Of a stretch of DNA of 64,000 bases, positions 15,757 through 24,009 are shown one piece after another. The first letter of the stretch is position 1. Every line of letters begins with the position of its first letter. Made by a program: the position numbers and the translations under genes. The DNA is taken from NCBI RefSeq assembly GCF_013522925.1, contig NZ_JAAMQU010000002.1, positions 1 to 64,000 of the forward strand. Reading direction: 5' to 3'. The notes below the pieces were generated by a model that was given only the letters and a program-made list of their open reading frames with translations, was not told the origin of the DNA and did no database searches. Source of the stretch: Pseudomonas japonica (GTDB taxonomy: Bacteria > Pseudomonadota > Gammaproteobacteria > Pseudomonadales > Pseudomonadaceae).

Positions 15757-16527
15757 TCAGGCTTGGCCCGGGGCGATGAAATCGCTGAGCAGGTCATCCC
15801 GCAGCCTGATGAAGTTACTGTCGCTGCGGTTGCGCGGGCGGGGCAGGTCGATGTTCAGTACGCGCCGGATCCGCCCCGGGTTGGGCTGCATCACCACCAC
15901 GCGGTCACCCAGGAATACGGCTTCGTCCACATCATGTGTCACCAGCACCATGGTGATGCGCTCTTTGGCCCAGATCTTCTCCAGTTCGTTCTGCAAACGG
16001 GTGCGGGTCAGGGCGTCGAGCGCGCCGAACGGTTCGTCCAGCAACAACACAGACGGGCGGTTTACCAGCCCTCGGGCAATCGCAACCCGTTGCGCCATCC
16101 CGCCGGAGATTTGCTGCGGGTAGGCTTCGGCGAACGCTTCCAGGCCCACCAGCTCCAGGTGCTCGCGAACCGCCTCGGCTTTTTCCCCGGCTGACAGCGG
16201 CGAGTTCTTCAGCCCTACCGCAATGTTTTCTCTCACGGTCAGCCAGGGGAACAGGCGGTGATCCTGGAACACGATGCCGCGTTCCAGGCCTGGGCCGCGA
16301 ATCGGGCGGCCATCGAGCAGGATCTGCCCCTCAAATGTGGTATCGAGCCCCAGCATCAAACGCAGGAGGGTGGACTTACCGCAGCCGCTGGCCCCCACGA
16401 TGCTCACGAATTCGCCAGCGCGGATATCCAGATGGATGTTCTCCAGCACCCGCAGCGCCTCGCCGGGGCGTTGCGGATTGTCAAACTGCTTGCTGACGTG
16501 GTCCAGGACCAGGCTATTGCTTTGCAT
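15757..16527 (-). CDS. atsC: ABC importer ATPase, sulfonate/sulfate-ester type
   Basis: A 256-residue nucleotide-binding subunit of the SsuB/TauB/NrtD group. Walker A is GASGCGKST, the signature is QISGGMAQRVAIARGL, Walker B is LLLDEPFGALD, and the H-loop is VLVTHDVDEA. The ATG at 16527 is chosen because GAGGGA lies upstream; a GTG at 16551 overlapping the previous gene would add eight residues. It is the last gene of a five-gene operon headed by an AtsK-like dioxygenase, so the importer most likely handles alkyl- or aryl-sulfates. The symbol is by analogy with P. putida ats genes and is tentative. Confidence 0.85.
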   Translation of the reverse strand: MQSNSLVLDHVSKQFDNPQRPGEALRVLENIHLDIRAGEFVSIVGASGCGKSTLLRLMLGLDTTFEGQILLDGRPIRGPGLERGIVFQDHRLFPWLTVRENIAVGLKNSPLSAGEKAEAVREHLELVGLEAFAEAYPQQISGGMAQRVAIARGLVNRPSVLLLDEPFGALDALTRTRLQNELEKIWAKERITMVLVTHDVDEAVFLGDRVVVMQPNPGRIRRVLNIDLPRPRNRSDSNFIRLRDDLLSDFIAPGQA

Positions 16528-16547
16528 CGGGCGTTCCCTCGTTTGAA

Positions 16548-17330
16548 TCACAGATTGCCGAAGCGCCGGCTCAACCGCCGTTCGGCCAGCCGGGCCAAGG
16601 CATTCAGCGCCCAGCCCACGCTGCCGATCACCACCATGCCGAACAGCACCAGGTCCATGCGAAAGTGCTCGCTGCCATCGATCAGGGTGTTACCAATCCC
16701 TTCGCCGGACACCAGCAGGTATTCCGCGCCGATGGTTGCAAGCCATGAATAGATCAAACCCAGGTAAAGGCCGGTAAAGATGGAGGGCAGCGCCGCGGGC
16801 AAGCGGACCTCCACCAAGGTTTGCCAGCGGGTATAGCCGTATACACGGGCGACCTCCAGCAGCGCCGGCGACACTTTTCGCAAACCATCCCGGGTGTTCA
16901 CCGCTACAGGTACCAGCGCGGCAAGGGAAAGGAACACCACCTTGGCCACATCACCCAAGCCAAACCACACCGAAATGAGCGGTATCCATGCAAACAGCGA
17001 TACCTGCTTGAAGGTATTGAAGCTGGGGCCCACCAAGCGCTGCGCCAAGGCAGAAAGCCCCAGCCCGGCGCCCAGCGCCAGCCCGCCGACGGTGCCGATG
17101 GCAAAGCCGCTCAGGTCGCGCGCCAGGCTGGCAGCCAAGGCCCTTGCCAGGCGGCCGCTGCTCAGTTCGGCCCACGCCGTGCTGGCAACCTGCTCGGGCG
17201 AGACCAGCAAGGGCGAATCACTCCACCCCTGGCTGCACGCCAGCCACCACAGGCCGATGGCGGCGATAGGCACTACCCAGCCTCGCTGCCTGCCGCTGTT
17301 CGAAGGTAATGGCTGCGCCAGGCTGCTCAT
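16548..17330 (-). CDS. ABC importer permease, sulfonate/sulfate-ester type
   Basis: A 260-residue inner-membrane permease of the SsuC/TauC family with about six helices. The family's EAA-like loop reads LLEVARVYGYTRWQTLVEVRLPAALP, which contacts the ATPase. Its start overlaps the previous permease stop by 4 bp. It is one of two related permeases in the operon, which suggests a heterodimeric channel, unlike the ssu system with a single permease. The C-terminal segment holds the family's Gly-rich VSGEGIGNTLIDGSE element. Confidence 0.88.
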   Translation of the reverse strand: MSSLAQPLPSNSGRQRGWVVPIAAIGLWWLACSQGWSDSPLLVSPEQVASTAWAELSSGRLARALAASLARDLSGFAIGTVGGLALGAGLGLSALAQRLVGPSFNTFKQVSLFAWIPLISVWFGLGDVAKVVFLSLAALVPVAVNTRDGLRKVSPALLEVARVYGYTRWQTLVEVRLPAALPSIFTGLYLGLIYSWLATIGAEYLLVSGEGIGNTLIDGSEHFRMDLVLFGMVVIGSVGWALNALARLAERRLSRRFGNL

Positions 17331-18157
17331 GTTGGTTGCCCTCGGGTAATACGGCGTTCGAGCACATCGAAACCACGGTCGATCATCAGGCCCGCGGCGC
17401 CCACCACAACCACGGCGGCCATTACCAGGTCCAGCTGGAACAGCTGGCGGCCGTAGACGATCAGGTAACCCAGGCCTTCGCTGGACGCCACAAGCTCAAC
17501 CACCACCAGCGACAGCCAGGCTTTGGTGAACCCCAACCGCAGCCCGGTAAACAGCGGCGTCATGGCTGCCGGCAGCACCACATGGAGCACCAACTGGCGG
17601 CGGCTGAAGCCGTACGCCTGGCCCACTTCAAGCAGCCGCGGCGGTGCCTGAGCGAAGGCTTGCAGCGTGGCCAGCGTGACTGGTACCAAGGCAGCCTTGG
17701 CGATCAGTGCATATTTGAGCGGCTCGCCGATCCCGAACAGCAACAGTGCAAAGGGTAACCACCCCAGCACGGGTATCTGCACCAGCAGGTTGAACGTGGG
17801 CAGCAGATAGTCGCGCGCGGGCTTCCATAGCCCCATCGCCGCGCCCAGCGACAGCCCAAGCATTGCTCCTGCAGCAAAGCCGACCAACACGCGCTGCAGG
17901 CTGGCACTGGCGTTTACCCACAAGTCCCCGCTGCGCACGAGGTCGGCCAAGGTTTCCCAGACGTAACGCGGCGCTGGCAGCACTTGTTCGGACACCCACC
18001 CCTGCGTCACGCCCATTTGCCATACCGCCAACAAGGCAATGGGCAACAGCCATGGCAATGCATGCTGGCCAATGCGCCATTGGCGTAGGGCACGTGTGGA
18101 GCGGCCCAGTGCGCTGGCTGTGGGGAGCTCAGCGGTGTGAACGCTAGCCTGGCTCAT
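17327..18157 (-). CDS. atsB: ABC importer permease, sulfonate/sulfate-ester type
   Basis: A 276-residue permease paralogous to the next gene. The EAA-like loop reads LLEVGQAYGFSRRQLVLHVVLPAAMT, and a Gly-rich VASSEGLGYLIVYGRQLF element lies near the end. The ATG at 18157 is preferred: AAGGAGG lies at proper spacing inside the end of the binding-protein gene, and the two reading frames overlap by 14 bp. A start at 18220 would overlap far more and has no ribosome site. The double-permease design matches the AtsBC-type arylsulfate system of P. putida; the symbol is tentative. Confidence 0.87.
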   Translation of the reverse strand: MSQASVHTAELPTASALGRSTRALRQWRIGQHALPWLLPIALLAVWQMGVTQGWVSEQVLPAPRYVWETLADLVRSGDLWVNASASLQRVLVGFAAGAMLGLSLGAAMGLWKPARDYLLPTFNLLVQIPVLGWLPFALLLFGIGEPLKYALIAKAALVPVTLATLQAFAQAPPRLLEVGQAYGFSRRQLVLHVVLPAAMTPLFTGLRLGFTKAWLSLVVVELVASSEGLGYLIVYGRQLFQLDLVMAAVVVVGAAGLMIDRGFDVLERRITRGQPT

Positions 18158-19268
18158 GGCTGGCCTCCTTGGGCGCCGGGGCGCTCGCGGTAGCGGCAGT
18201 GCTTTCAGCCTGCTTGCCATCTGGCGCCCAGGCCGTCCAGAAGCCCTGCAGCCCCTTGGCTTTCAGGGCCGCGTCGAGGTAACGGGGCTCGAACCAGCCC
18301 TCTACGCTTACCGGCCTGCGTATGAGCTTTTCCTTGAAGGCTTGGTCCGCCACGGCCTGGTAGCGGTCCCTTACAAAACCATCAAGCAGCGGTGACAGCC
18401 GGGTTTTCACGGACTGCCCACGGTAGTCCGCTTCCCAAGAAGCTAGCGGCGCACCCGATTTGGCCCACTCCTCGAACACCGCTTGCTGATTCTCTGGCTG
18501 GCTTGACCAACGCGCGGCGTCCACCAATGTATCCACCACCTTCTGTACTTCGGTGGCGTGCTCCTTCTCGTAAGCGGCGCGTACCAGCAGGGCGGTTTGC
18601 CGGGTGAAGCGCGGGTCCTGCTCGGCGTTGTCATAAATGATGTCCACCAGGCCTTGGTCTCGCAGCTTGAACAGCTCAAAGCCACCAAACGCGGCATCCA
18701 CGCCTTTGGCGGCCAGCGCGGCCTGGGTGCTGCCATTGTCGAGGTTGATCACTTTCAGGTCCCGCTCGGTGAGGCCCTGGGTGCCTAACACGTTGATCGC
18801 TACCAGGTGGGCGTTCGTCCCGCGGAAAATCGCCACCTTCTTGCCCTTGAGGTCCGCCAGCGTATGGATGTCCGAGCCCTTGGGCACGGCCACGTACACG
18901 TTGGAGCGCGTCCCGATTGCGGCCAGCAGGCGAGTGTCCAGGCCGTTGGCCCGGGCCACCACTTGTGGCAGGTCGCCTTCGTATGCAAAGTCGATCTGCT
19001 GGTTGGACAATGCCTCGTTCACTGCCGGCCCCGCACCTTTGAAGAAGAACCACTGCACTTCGGTGCCCGTGCCTTCGAAGGCTTTCTCCAACAGGTTCTG
19101 GTTGCGAGCGATGCTCAGGCTGGACGCGCCAAAGGTCACCGGATCGCCGCCCCCCGCGCTGGCCACGCCGATGCGCAATACGTCGGCCTGGGCCATCCCC
19201 ATGCTCACGCCCATCGCCAGCGCCAGCGCGGTCAAGCGGGACAGTAATCCTGAAGTGTGCGTTGCCAT
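18144..19268 (-). CDS. atsR: Periplasmic sulfonate/sulfate-ester-binding protein
   Basis: A 374-residue solute-binding protein with a signal peptide (cleavage likely after GMAQA, near residue 28). The mature protein starts VLRIGVASAGGGDPVTFG, as in the SsuA/AtsR group, and includes NQQIDFAYEGDLPQ, LKGKKVAIFRGTNAH and LAAKGVDAAFGGFE. The C-terminal 25 residues are an Ala/Ser/Pro-rich tail (STAATASAPAPKEAS) not seen in most relatives. It lies 22 bp downstream of the AtsK-like gene and overlaps the next permease, so it is cotranscribed. It should deliver the sulfur compound to the two permeases. Confidence 0.88.
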   Translation of the reverse strand: MATHTSGLLSRLTALALAMGVSMGMAQADVLRIGVASAGGGDPVTFGASSLSIARNQNLLEKAFEGTGTEVQWFFFKGAGPAVNEALSNQQIDFAYEGDLPQVVARANGLDTRLLAAIGTRSNVYVAVPKGSDIHTLADLKGKKVAIFRGTNAHLVAINVLGTQGLTERDLKVINLDNGSTQAALAAKGVDAAFGGFELFKLRDQGLVDIIYDNAEQDPRFTRQTALLVRAAYEKEHATEVQKVVDTLVDAARWSSQPENQQAVFEEWAKSGAPLASWEADYRGQSVKTRLSPLLDGFVRDRYQAVADQAFKEKLIRRPVSVEGWFEPRYLDAALKAKGLQGFWTAWAPDGKQAESTAATASAPAPKEASHEPG

Positions 19269-19290
19269 GGTGCGTCCTCCTTGCTTGCGA

Positions 19291-20202
19291 TCAGGCGGCC
19301 AGGTGTTTTTTGTCGGCTTCGGTGCGTGGCGAGCGTGCCTGTGGGCTCGGCTTTAGTGCGCGGCTGTGCTGGCCGTCGATGCTGACGGGTATGTCACCGG
19401 CGATGGTGGTGCGGCGCACGATGCGCTGGGCATCGCCGTAATCGTTGACGGCAATGTGCTGGGTAGCGCGGTTGTCCCAGATGGCCACATCGCCGGCCTG
19501 CCAGCGCCAGCGCACGGTATTGTTCAGGTCGGTAATGCGTTGATGGAACAGCTCGAACAAATGTTTGGAGTCGGCCTTGCTCACCCCTTTGAAGTGCTTC
19601 ACGAAGTGCCCCAGCAAGAGGGCCCGTTCGCCGGTTTCGGGATGTACATGCACCAACGGGTGCTCGGTTTCGTATTCCTGGGCGGTAAATTCTTTCCGGT
19701 ACCGCTTCAGCGCTGCCTCTGTGGCGTGCTGCGGGGCCACGTAGTCGTACAGGTTGCTGTGCACGGCCCAGAGGGTATCCGCCAGTTGCCGCAGCGGGAT
19801 TGGGAGGGCCTCGTAGGCGGTGGCGGTATTGGCCCACACGGTATCGCCGCCGTAGGGCGGAATCACCACCCCCCGCAGGATTGAGATCTTCGGGAAGTCC
19901 GTGACGAAGGTCACGTCGGTGTGCCAGGAATTGGCGCGCGCTTCCTTCGAATCCAGGTTGAGTACAGCGTGGGTATCGCCGGCGGAGCGCACGGTGGGGT
20001 GGGGTACCTGTTCGCCAAACAGGCGCGAAAAGCGTTCTTGCTCGCTGTCGGTCAACGCCTGGTCGCGGAAAAACAACACCTTGTGACGGAGCAGAGCCTG
20101 GTGGATTTCACTGAACACCTCTGCGCCCAGATCGCCGCTGAGAGTCACCCCCGAAACCTGCGCGCCAAGCTTGCCTGCAACCGGTTGTATGCTTATAGCC
20201 AT
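19291..20202 (-). CDS. atsK: 2-oxoglutarate-dependent alkylsulfatase, TauD/AtsK family
   Basis: A 303-residue non-heme Fe(II) dioxygenase. The iron ligands are visible in SWHTDVTF (His and Asp) and in NRATQHIAV (distal His); the arginine that binds 2-oxoglutarate is in RIVRRTTIAG. From memory the sequence is closer to P. putida AtsK than to taurine dioxygenase, for example in VRWRWQAGDVAIWDNRATQH. AtsK cleaves medium-chain alkyl sulfates to aldehyde and sulfate under sulfur starvation. It heads an operon with an ABC importer of the same substrate class. The last about 25 residues are a charged tail beyond the fold. TauD-like activity on other sulfonates cannot be excluded. Confidence 0.88.
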   Translation of the reverse strand: MAISIQPVAGKLGAQVSGVTLSGDLGAEVFSEIHQALLRHKVLFFRDQALTDSEQERFSRLFGEQVPHPTVRSAGDTHAVLNLDSKEARANSWHTDVTFVTDFPKISILRGVVIPPYGGDTVWANTATAYEALPIPLRQLADTLWAVHSNLYDYVAPQHATEAALKRYRKEFTAQEYETEHPLVHVHPETGERALLLGHFVKHFKGVSKADSKHLFELFHQRITDLNNTVRWRWQAGDVAIWDNRATQHIAVNDYGDAQRIVRRTTIAGDIPVSIDGQHSRALKPSPQARSPRTEADKKHLAA

Positions 20203-20231
20203 TTCGTCACTCCTGTGGTGGGTGACTCTAG

Positions 20232-20245
20232 GTTATGTGCATAAC
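20232..20245. promoter_or_regulatory. Short dyad upstream of the atsK-type operon
   Basis: GTTATG-TG-CATAAC, with perfect 6-bp arms, lies 30 bp before the atsK-like start on the minus strand. A sulfur-control regulator (CysB, SfnR or similar) would be expected to act here, but the dyad matches no consensus I can vouch for. Confidence 0.35.
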
Positions 20246-20421
20246 AGGATAAGGTTCCAAGGCCGATTGTTCATATCCATATGGCCATGGGCGGTTCTAT
20301 CGTTAGACCCGGCAGCAGTAATTCGCTATTACACCGAGGCGCAACCTTGGCACTATTTAACGCTCAGATAAGCGCTGACCCCTAGATTGCCGCCGTGCAC
20401 CGCCGCTCACAGGACCCCTTG

Positions 20422-22128
20422 ATGCCTTACCGCCTCCACAGAAGAACCTTTGTCAAAAGCCTCGCGGCCTTGGGCGTGGCCGGATACACCGGCGCATGGC
20501 GCACGCCGGGCTGGGCGGCAACGGCCCCCGGTACCGGCCTTACGGAGCTCAGCGGCGATACCTTCGAGCTGTTCATCGAGCAGCAGCAAGTGACGCTGGG
20601 CGGTGAGCAGCGCCGCGCGCTCACCATCAACGGCGGCGTGCCTGGGCCGTTGTTGCGCTGGCGCGAAGGAGACACCGTAACCCTGCGAGTGCACAACCGC
20701 CTTGACGAACCCACGTCGCTTCACTGGCATGGCATTGTGCTGCCGGCCAACATGGACGGCGTGCCCGGGTTGAGCTTTCACGGCATCCCGCCAGGGGGCA
20801 TGTATGAATACCGCTTCAAGGTCCGCCAGCACGGCACCTACTGGTACCACAGCCATTCCGGGTTTCAGGAGCAGATCGGCGTGTACGGGCCACTGGTGAT
20901 CGAGCCCCGGGAGGCTACCCAACCAGCGATTCGAGAACAGGTGATGATGCTCACCGACTGGACCGACCAGGATCCGGCACGCATCTTTGCCCGGTTGAAA
21001 AAAGAGCCCGGTTATTACAACCAGAACCAGCGCACCCTGGGTGATTTCATTCACGATGCCGGGCAGCACGGCCTGGGTAATACCCTGCGCGAACGCTGGA
21101 TGTGGACGCGGATGCGCATGGACCCTACAGACCTTGCGGACGTTACCGGCCAGGCCTACACCTACCTGGTGAACGGCCGGGCGCCCGACGACAACTTCAC
21201 CGCCCTGTTCGCCCCCGGCCAGCCGCTGCGGCTGCGCTTTATCAACGGCAGCGCGATGACCTACTTCGACGTGCGCATTCCCGGGCTGAAGATGACTGTG
21301 GTCGCAGCCGACGGCCAGCCCGTGCAGCCGGTGAGCGTGGACGAGTTCCGCATTGCCGTGGCCGAAACACTCGACGTACTGGTGCAGCCCGAAGCAGAAG
21401 GGCCGTACACCGTGTTCGCCCAGGCCATGGACCGCAGCGGCTATGCCCGTGCAACGCTAGGCACCCGCCCGGGCGTGGCCGCGCCGGTACCAGAACTCGA
21501 TGCCCCCGTAGTGTTGGGCATGGCAGACATGGGGATGGGTCACGGTGCCATGGCGGGCATGGAGCATGGCGGGCACGCCAGCATGAACATGGCACAGGCT
21601 GAGCAACCGCGGCATCCTCCAACCGAGCAGGGCAACCCCTTGGTGGATATGCAAGCCATGGCGCCTACCCCTCGGCTGAGCGACCCGGGTATCGGCCTGC
21701 GTGACAACGGCCGCCGTGTGCTCACTTACGCCGACCTGCGCAGCACCTTCGCCGACCCGGATGGGCGTGAGCCCAGCCGCACGTTGGAACTGCACCTTAC
21801 CGGGCACATGGACAAATTCGTTTGGGCGTTCGACGGGGTAAAGGCAGGTGATGCTGGACCCATCCGCCTAACATACGGCGAGCGCGTGCGCATTGTGCTG
21901 GTCAACGACACCATGATGGCGCATCCCATCCACCTTCATGGCATGTGGAGCGACCTTGAAGACGAAGAAGGGGAGTTTCTGGTGCGCAAGCACACCATCG
22001 ACGTACCCCCCGGTACGCGCCGCAGCTACCGGGTAAGCGCCGATGCGCTGGGCCGCTGGGCCTATCACTGCCACATGCTCTATCACATGGAAGCGGGCAT
22101 GTTCCGCGAGGTGCGCGTTGATGAATAA
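20422..22128 (+). CDS. copA: Copper resistance multicopper oxidase CopA
   Basis: A 568-residue periplasmic oxidase exported by the Tat pathway ([16 protein letters not shown]). Copper ligands occur in the usual four blocks: [20 protein letters not shown] and [13 protein letters not shown] Met-rich insert ([18 protein letters not shown], then NMAQAEQ) binds or passes copper. CopA oxidises Cu(I) to the less toxic Cu(II). The ATG at 20422 follows AGGACC, whereas a GTG at 20395 would extend the Tat signal without need. It overlaps copB by 8 bp. No copRS pair lies in the window. Confidence 0.95.
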   Translation: MPYRLHRRTFVKSLAALGVAGYTGAWRTPGWAATAPGTGLTELSGDTFELFIEQQQVTLGGEQRRALTINGGVPGPLLRWREGDTVTLRVHNRLDEPTSLHWHGIVLPANMDGVPGLSFHGIPPGGMYEYRFKVRQHGTYWYHSHSGFQEQIGVYGPLVIEPREATQPAIREQVMMLTDWTDQDPARIFARLKKEPGYYNQNQRTLGDFIHDAGQHGLGNTLRERWMWTRMRMDPTDLADVTGQAYTYLVNGRAPDDNFTALFAPGQPLRLRFINGSAMTYFDVRIPGLKMTVVAADGQPVQPVSVDEFRIAVAETLDVLVQPEAEGPYTVFAQAMDRSGYARATLGTRPGVAAPVPELDAPVVLGMADMGMGHGAMAGMEHGGHASMNMAQAEQPRHPPTEQGNPLVDMQAMAPTPRLSDPGIGLRDNGRRVLTYADLRSTFADPDGREPSRTLELHLTGHMDKFVWAFDGVKAGDAGPIRLTYGERVRIVLVNDTMMAHPIHLHGMWSDLEDEEGEFLVRKHTIDVPPGTRRSYRVSADALGRWAYHCHMLYHMEAGMFREVRVDE

Positions 22129-22990
22129 GGCCCTGTTAGCGCTGATGCTTGGCCTATGTGCTGCCCCTGCGCTGGCCATGGAAGACATGCCCGGGATGGA
22201 CCACGGCAGTATGCAAGGCCTGGAGGGCATGGACCACGGCAGCATGAACCATGGTGCGCCATCGACCGCCACGCCAGCCACGCCGAGCACCTTGCCCGCC
22301 CCGACCGCCGCAGAGCGCGCTGCGGCCTTTCCCGAAGTAACGGGCCACGCCCTGCACGACAGCGACTTGCACGCCTATTGGCTGTTCGACCGGCTGGAGT
22401 ACCAGAAGGCCGACGAAGGCACCGCGCTGGCGTGGGATGCCGAAGGTTGGGTAGGGGGCGATGTCAACCGCCTGTGGCTGCGCTCCCAGGGCGAACGCAC
22501 CAACGGCCATACCGAGAATGCCGAACTGCAGGCTTTGTATGGCCACGCGGTGACGCCGTGGTGGACGGTAGTGGGTGGCGTGCGCCAGGATTTCAAACCC
22601 GAATCACCGCAAACCTGGGCAGCGTTTGGCATTCAGGGCGAGCCGTTGGCAGACCTGGACACCGAAGCCACCCTGTACCTGGGGGAAAACAGCCAGTCGT
22701 CGTTGCGCCTGGAAGGCGATTACGACCTGCCGCTTACCAGCTCGCTGATCCTGCAACCGCGTATGGAAGCGAATTTCTTCAGCCGCAACGACCCGGTGCG
22801 CCAGCAGGGCAGTGGTTTGTCCACGCTGGAAGCCGGGCTGCGCCTTCGCTACGAAATCATCCCCGAGGTGGCGCCGTACATTGGTGTGAACTGGACCAAG
22901 AGCTACGGCCGCACCGCCGATTACGCCCGCGAAGAAGGCGACGACGCCCAGGAAGCCCGCTTGGTAGTGGGCGTGAGGCTGTGGTACTGA
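22121..22990 (+). CDS. copB: Copper resistance outer membrane protein CopB
   Basis: A 289-residue protein with a signal peptide (cleaved after APALA). A short Met/His region ([24 protein letters not shown]) fits copper binding. The rest is a beta-barrel of the CopB/PcoB family, with family blocks [33 protein letters not shown] and the terminal aromatic VGVRLWY. The start codon lies within the last codons of copA, so the two are translationally coupled. It acts in the outer membrane together with CopA. It is shorter than many CopB proteins because the Met-rich repeats are few. Confidence 0.93.
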   Translation: MNKALLALMLGLCAAPALAMEDMPGMDHGSMQGLEGMDHGSMNHGAPSTATPATPSTLPAPTAAERAAAFPEVTGHALHDSDLHAYWLFDRLEYQKADEGTALAWDAEGWVGGDVNRLWLRSQGERTNGHTENAELQALYGHAVTPWWTVVGGVRQDFKPESPQTWAAFGIQGEPLADLDTEATLYLGENSQSSLRLEGDYDLPLTSSLILQPRMEANFFSRNDPVRQQGSGLSTLEAGLRLRYEIIPEVAPYIGVNWTKSYGRTADYAREEGDDAQEARLVVGVRLWY

Positions 22991-23038
22991 CTCCACGCTG
23001 TGGGAGCCGAAGGCGTAGCTCGCGATTAAGGGCGACGA

Positions 23039-23701
23039 TCAATGCTTCGTCTGCAACTCGTAATAGGTCACACGGCCGCCCTCGGTGGTGTAGCCGTTGT
23101 GGTCCAGGGTGTAGTTGCCGGCCTTGAAGAAGAACGAATAAGGCTTCCACTTGCTGTCCAGGGTCACCTTGGTAACCACGCCGTTGACGGTCGCAGTGAG
23201 CACGCCGGTGTTGGCCATCTGAATGTTGTAGGTGAAGGGCTGGCCCAACGGCACATTCTTGAAGGTGTAGATGATCGGCGATTTGTCGTCGCCCGGTTTG
23301 GTGCGCCAGGTGATGTCCACGTTGCCAGCGCCCTTGGCGAAGCGGTATTGCAGTTTAAGCAGGGGAGAGTCGGCATCTTTCGCGTGGATCTGCGCCACGA
23401 TCACCTTGCCTTCCGACGGCACCTGGGTCACCGCAACCTTGCCACTGATGCCGTTGGTGCCGCTGTTCCACTTCCAGTTGCGCTGGCTGCCACTTTTGTT
23501 CACTTCACGCATTTCACTGCGGGGATAGTGGCTGCTGCCCGATTGCGAACCCGTCACAGGTGCCCAGAATACAAGCGTGCCGCCGGTGTTCTGAAAATAC
23601 GGGTTGCTGAACGTGCTGAGCCTGGCCGCCGCGACCTCCTGTGCCGGGGTACCAACGGGCAGAATAAGGTCCCAAACGCTTAGATCGATCATAGTGGCCA
23701 T
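23039..23701 (-). CDS. Alginate lyase, polysaccharide lyase family 7
   Basis: A 220-residue PL7 enzyme. The three conserved blocks are visible: RSEMRE (substrate binding), VIVAQIHAKD (QIH variant, often linked to G-specific or mixed-specificity cleavage), and YSFFFKAGNYTLD. It should cut alginate by beta-elimination. There is no signal peptide; the protein begins MATMIDLSVWDLILPVGTP, as in the signal-less PL7 enzyme of P. aeruginosa (PA1167-like). It might therefore act in the cytosol or leave the cell by another route. It stands alone, with no other alginate genes nearby, and is convergent with copB. Confidence 0.88.
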   Translation of the reverse strand: MATMIDLSVWDLILPVGTPAQEVAAARLSTFSNPYFQNTGGTLVFWAPVTGSQSGSSHYPRSEMREVNKSGSQRNWKWNSGTNGISGKVAVTQVPSEGKVIVAQIHAKDADSPLLKLQYRFAKGAGNVDITWRTKPGDDKSPIIYTFKNVPLGQPFTYNIQMANTGVLTATVNGVVTKVTLDSKWKPYSFFFKAGNYTLDHNGYTTEGGRVTYYELQTKH

Positions 23702-24009
23702 CCGCAGAAAATGAGTGAGTAGAGCCTCTCGAACACCGAAGGATCCGAAAGGCGATAACTGGCTATCTGCTGTTAATCGGCCAGCTTGATGACCGTTCGG
23801 CGGCTGGGCAAGTTAGCGTAGCCGTGGCCGTTACGCGCTTGTGGCAAAGCCAGGCGGCGGGGCTACGCTCTCTGGCACAGCCGCCCGTTGCGCGGTACAC
23901 CTGCCTGAAAAAAGTGCCATTAAATAGCCACTTACCTGGCGCTTGGCAGGTATCATTCGCCCCTTGAACCCAGGCGCCAGCTGCCTTCGGGTGCCTGTGA
24001 GGGATCACG
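23702..24009. other. Intergenic region between divergent PL7 lyase and patatin genes
   Basis: About 308 bp without a supported gene. GC-rich dyads occur (TGGCTTTGCC context, 23850-23890). No clear promoter hexamers stand out, although a moderately A/T-rich patch near 23908-23935 (CTGAAAAAAGTGCCATTAAAT) may belong to the downstream promoter. Confidence 0.35.
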
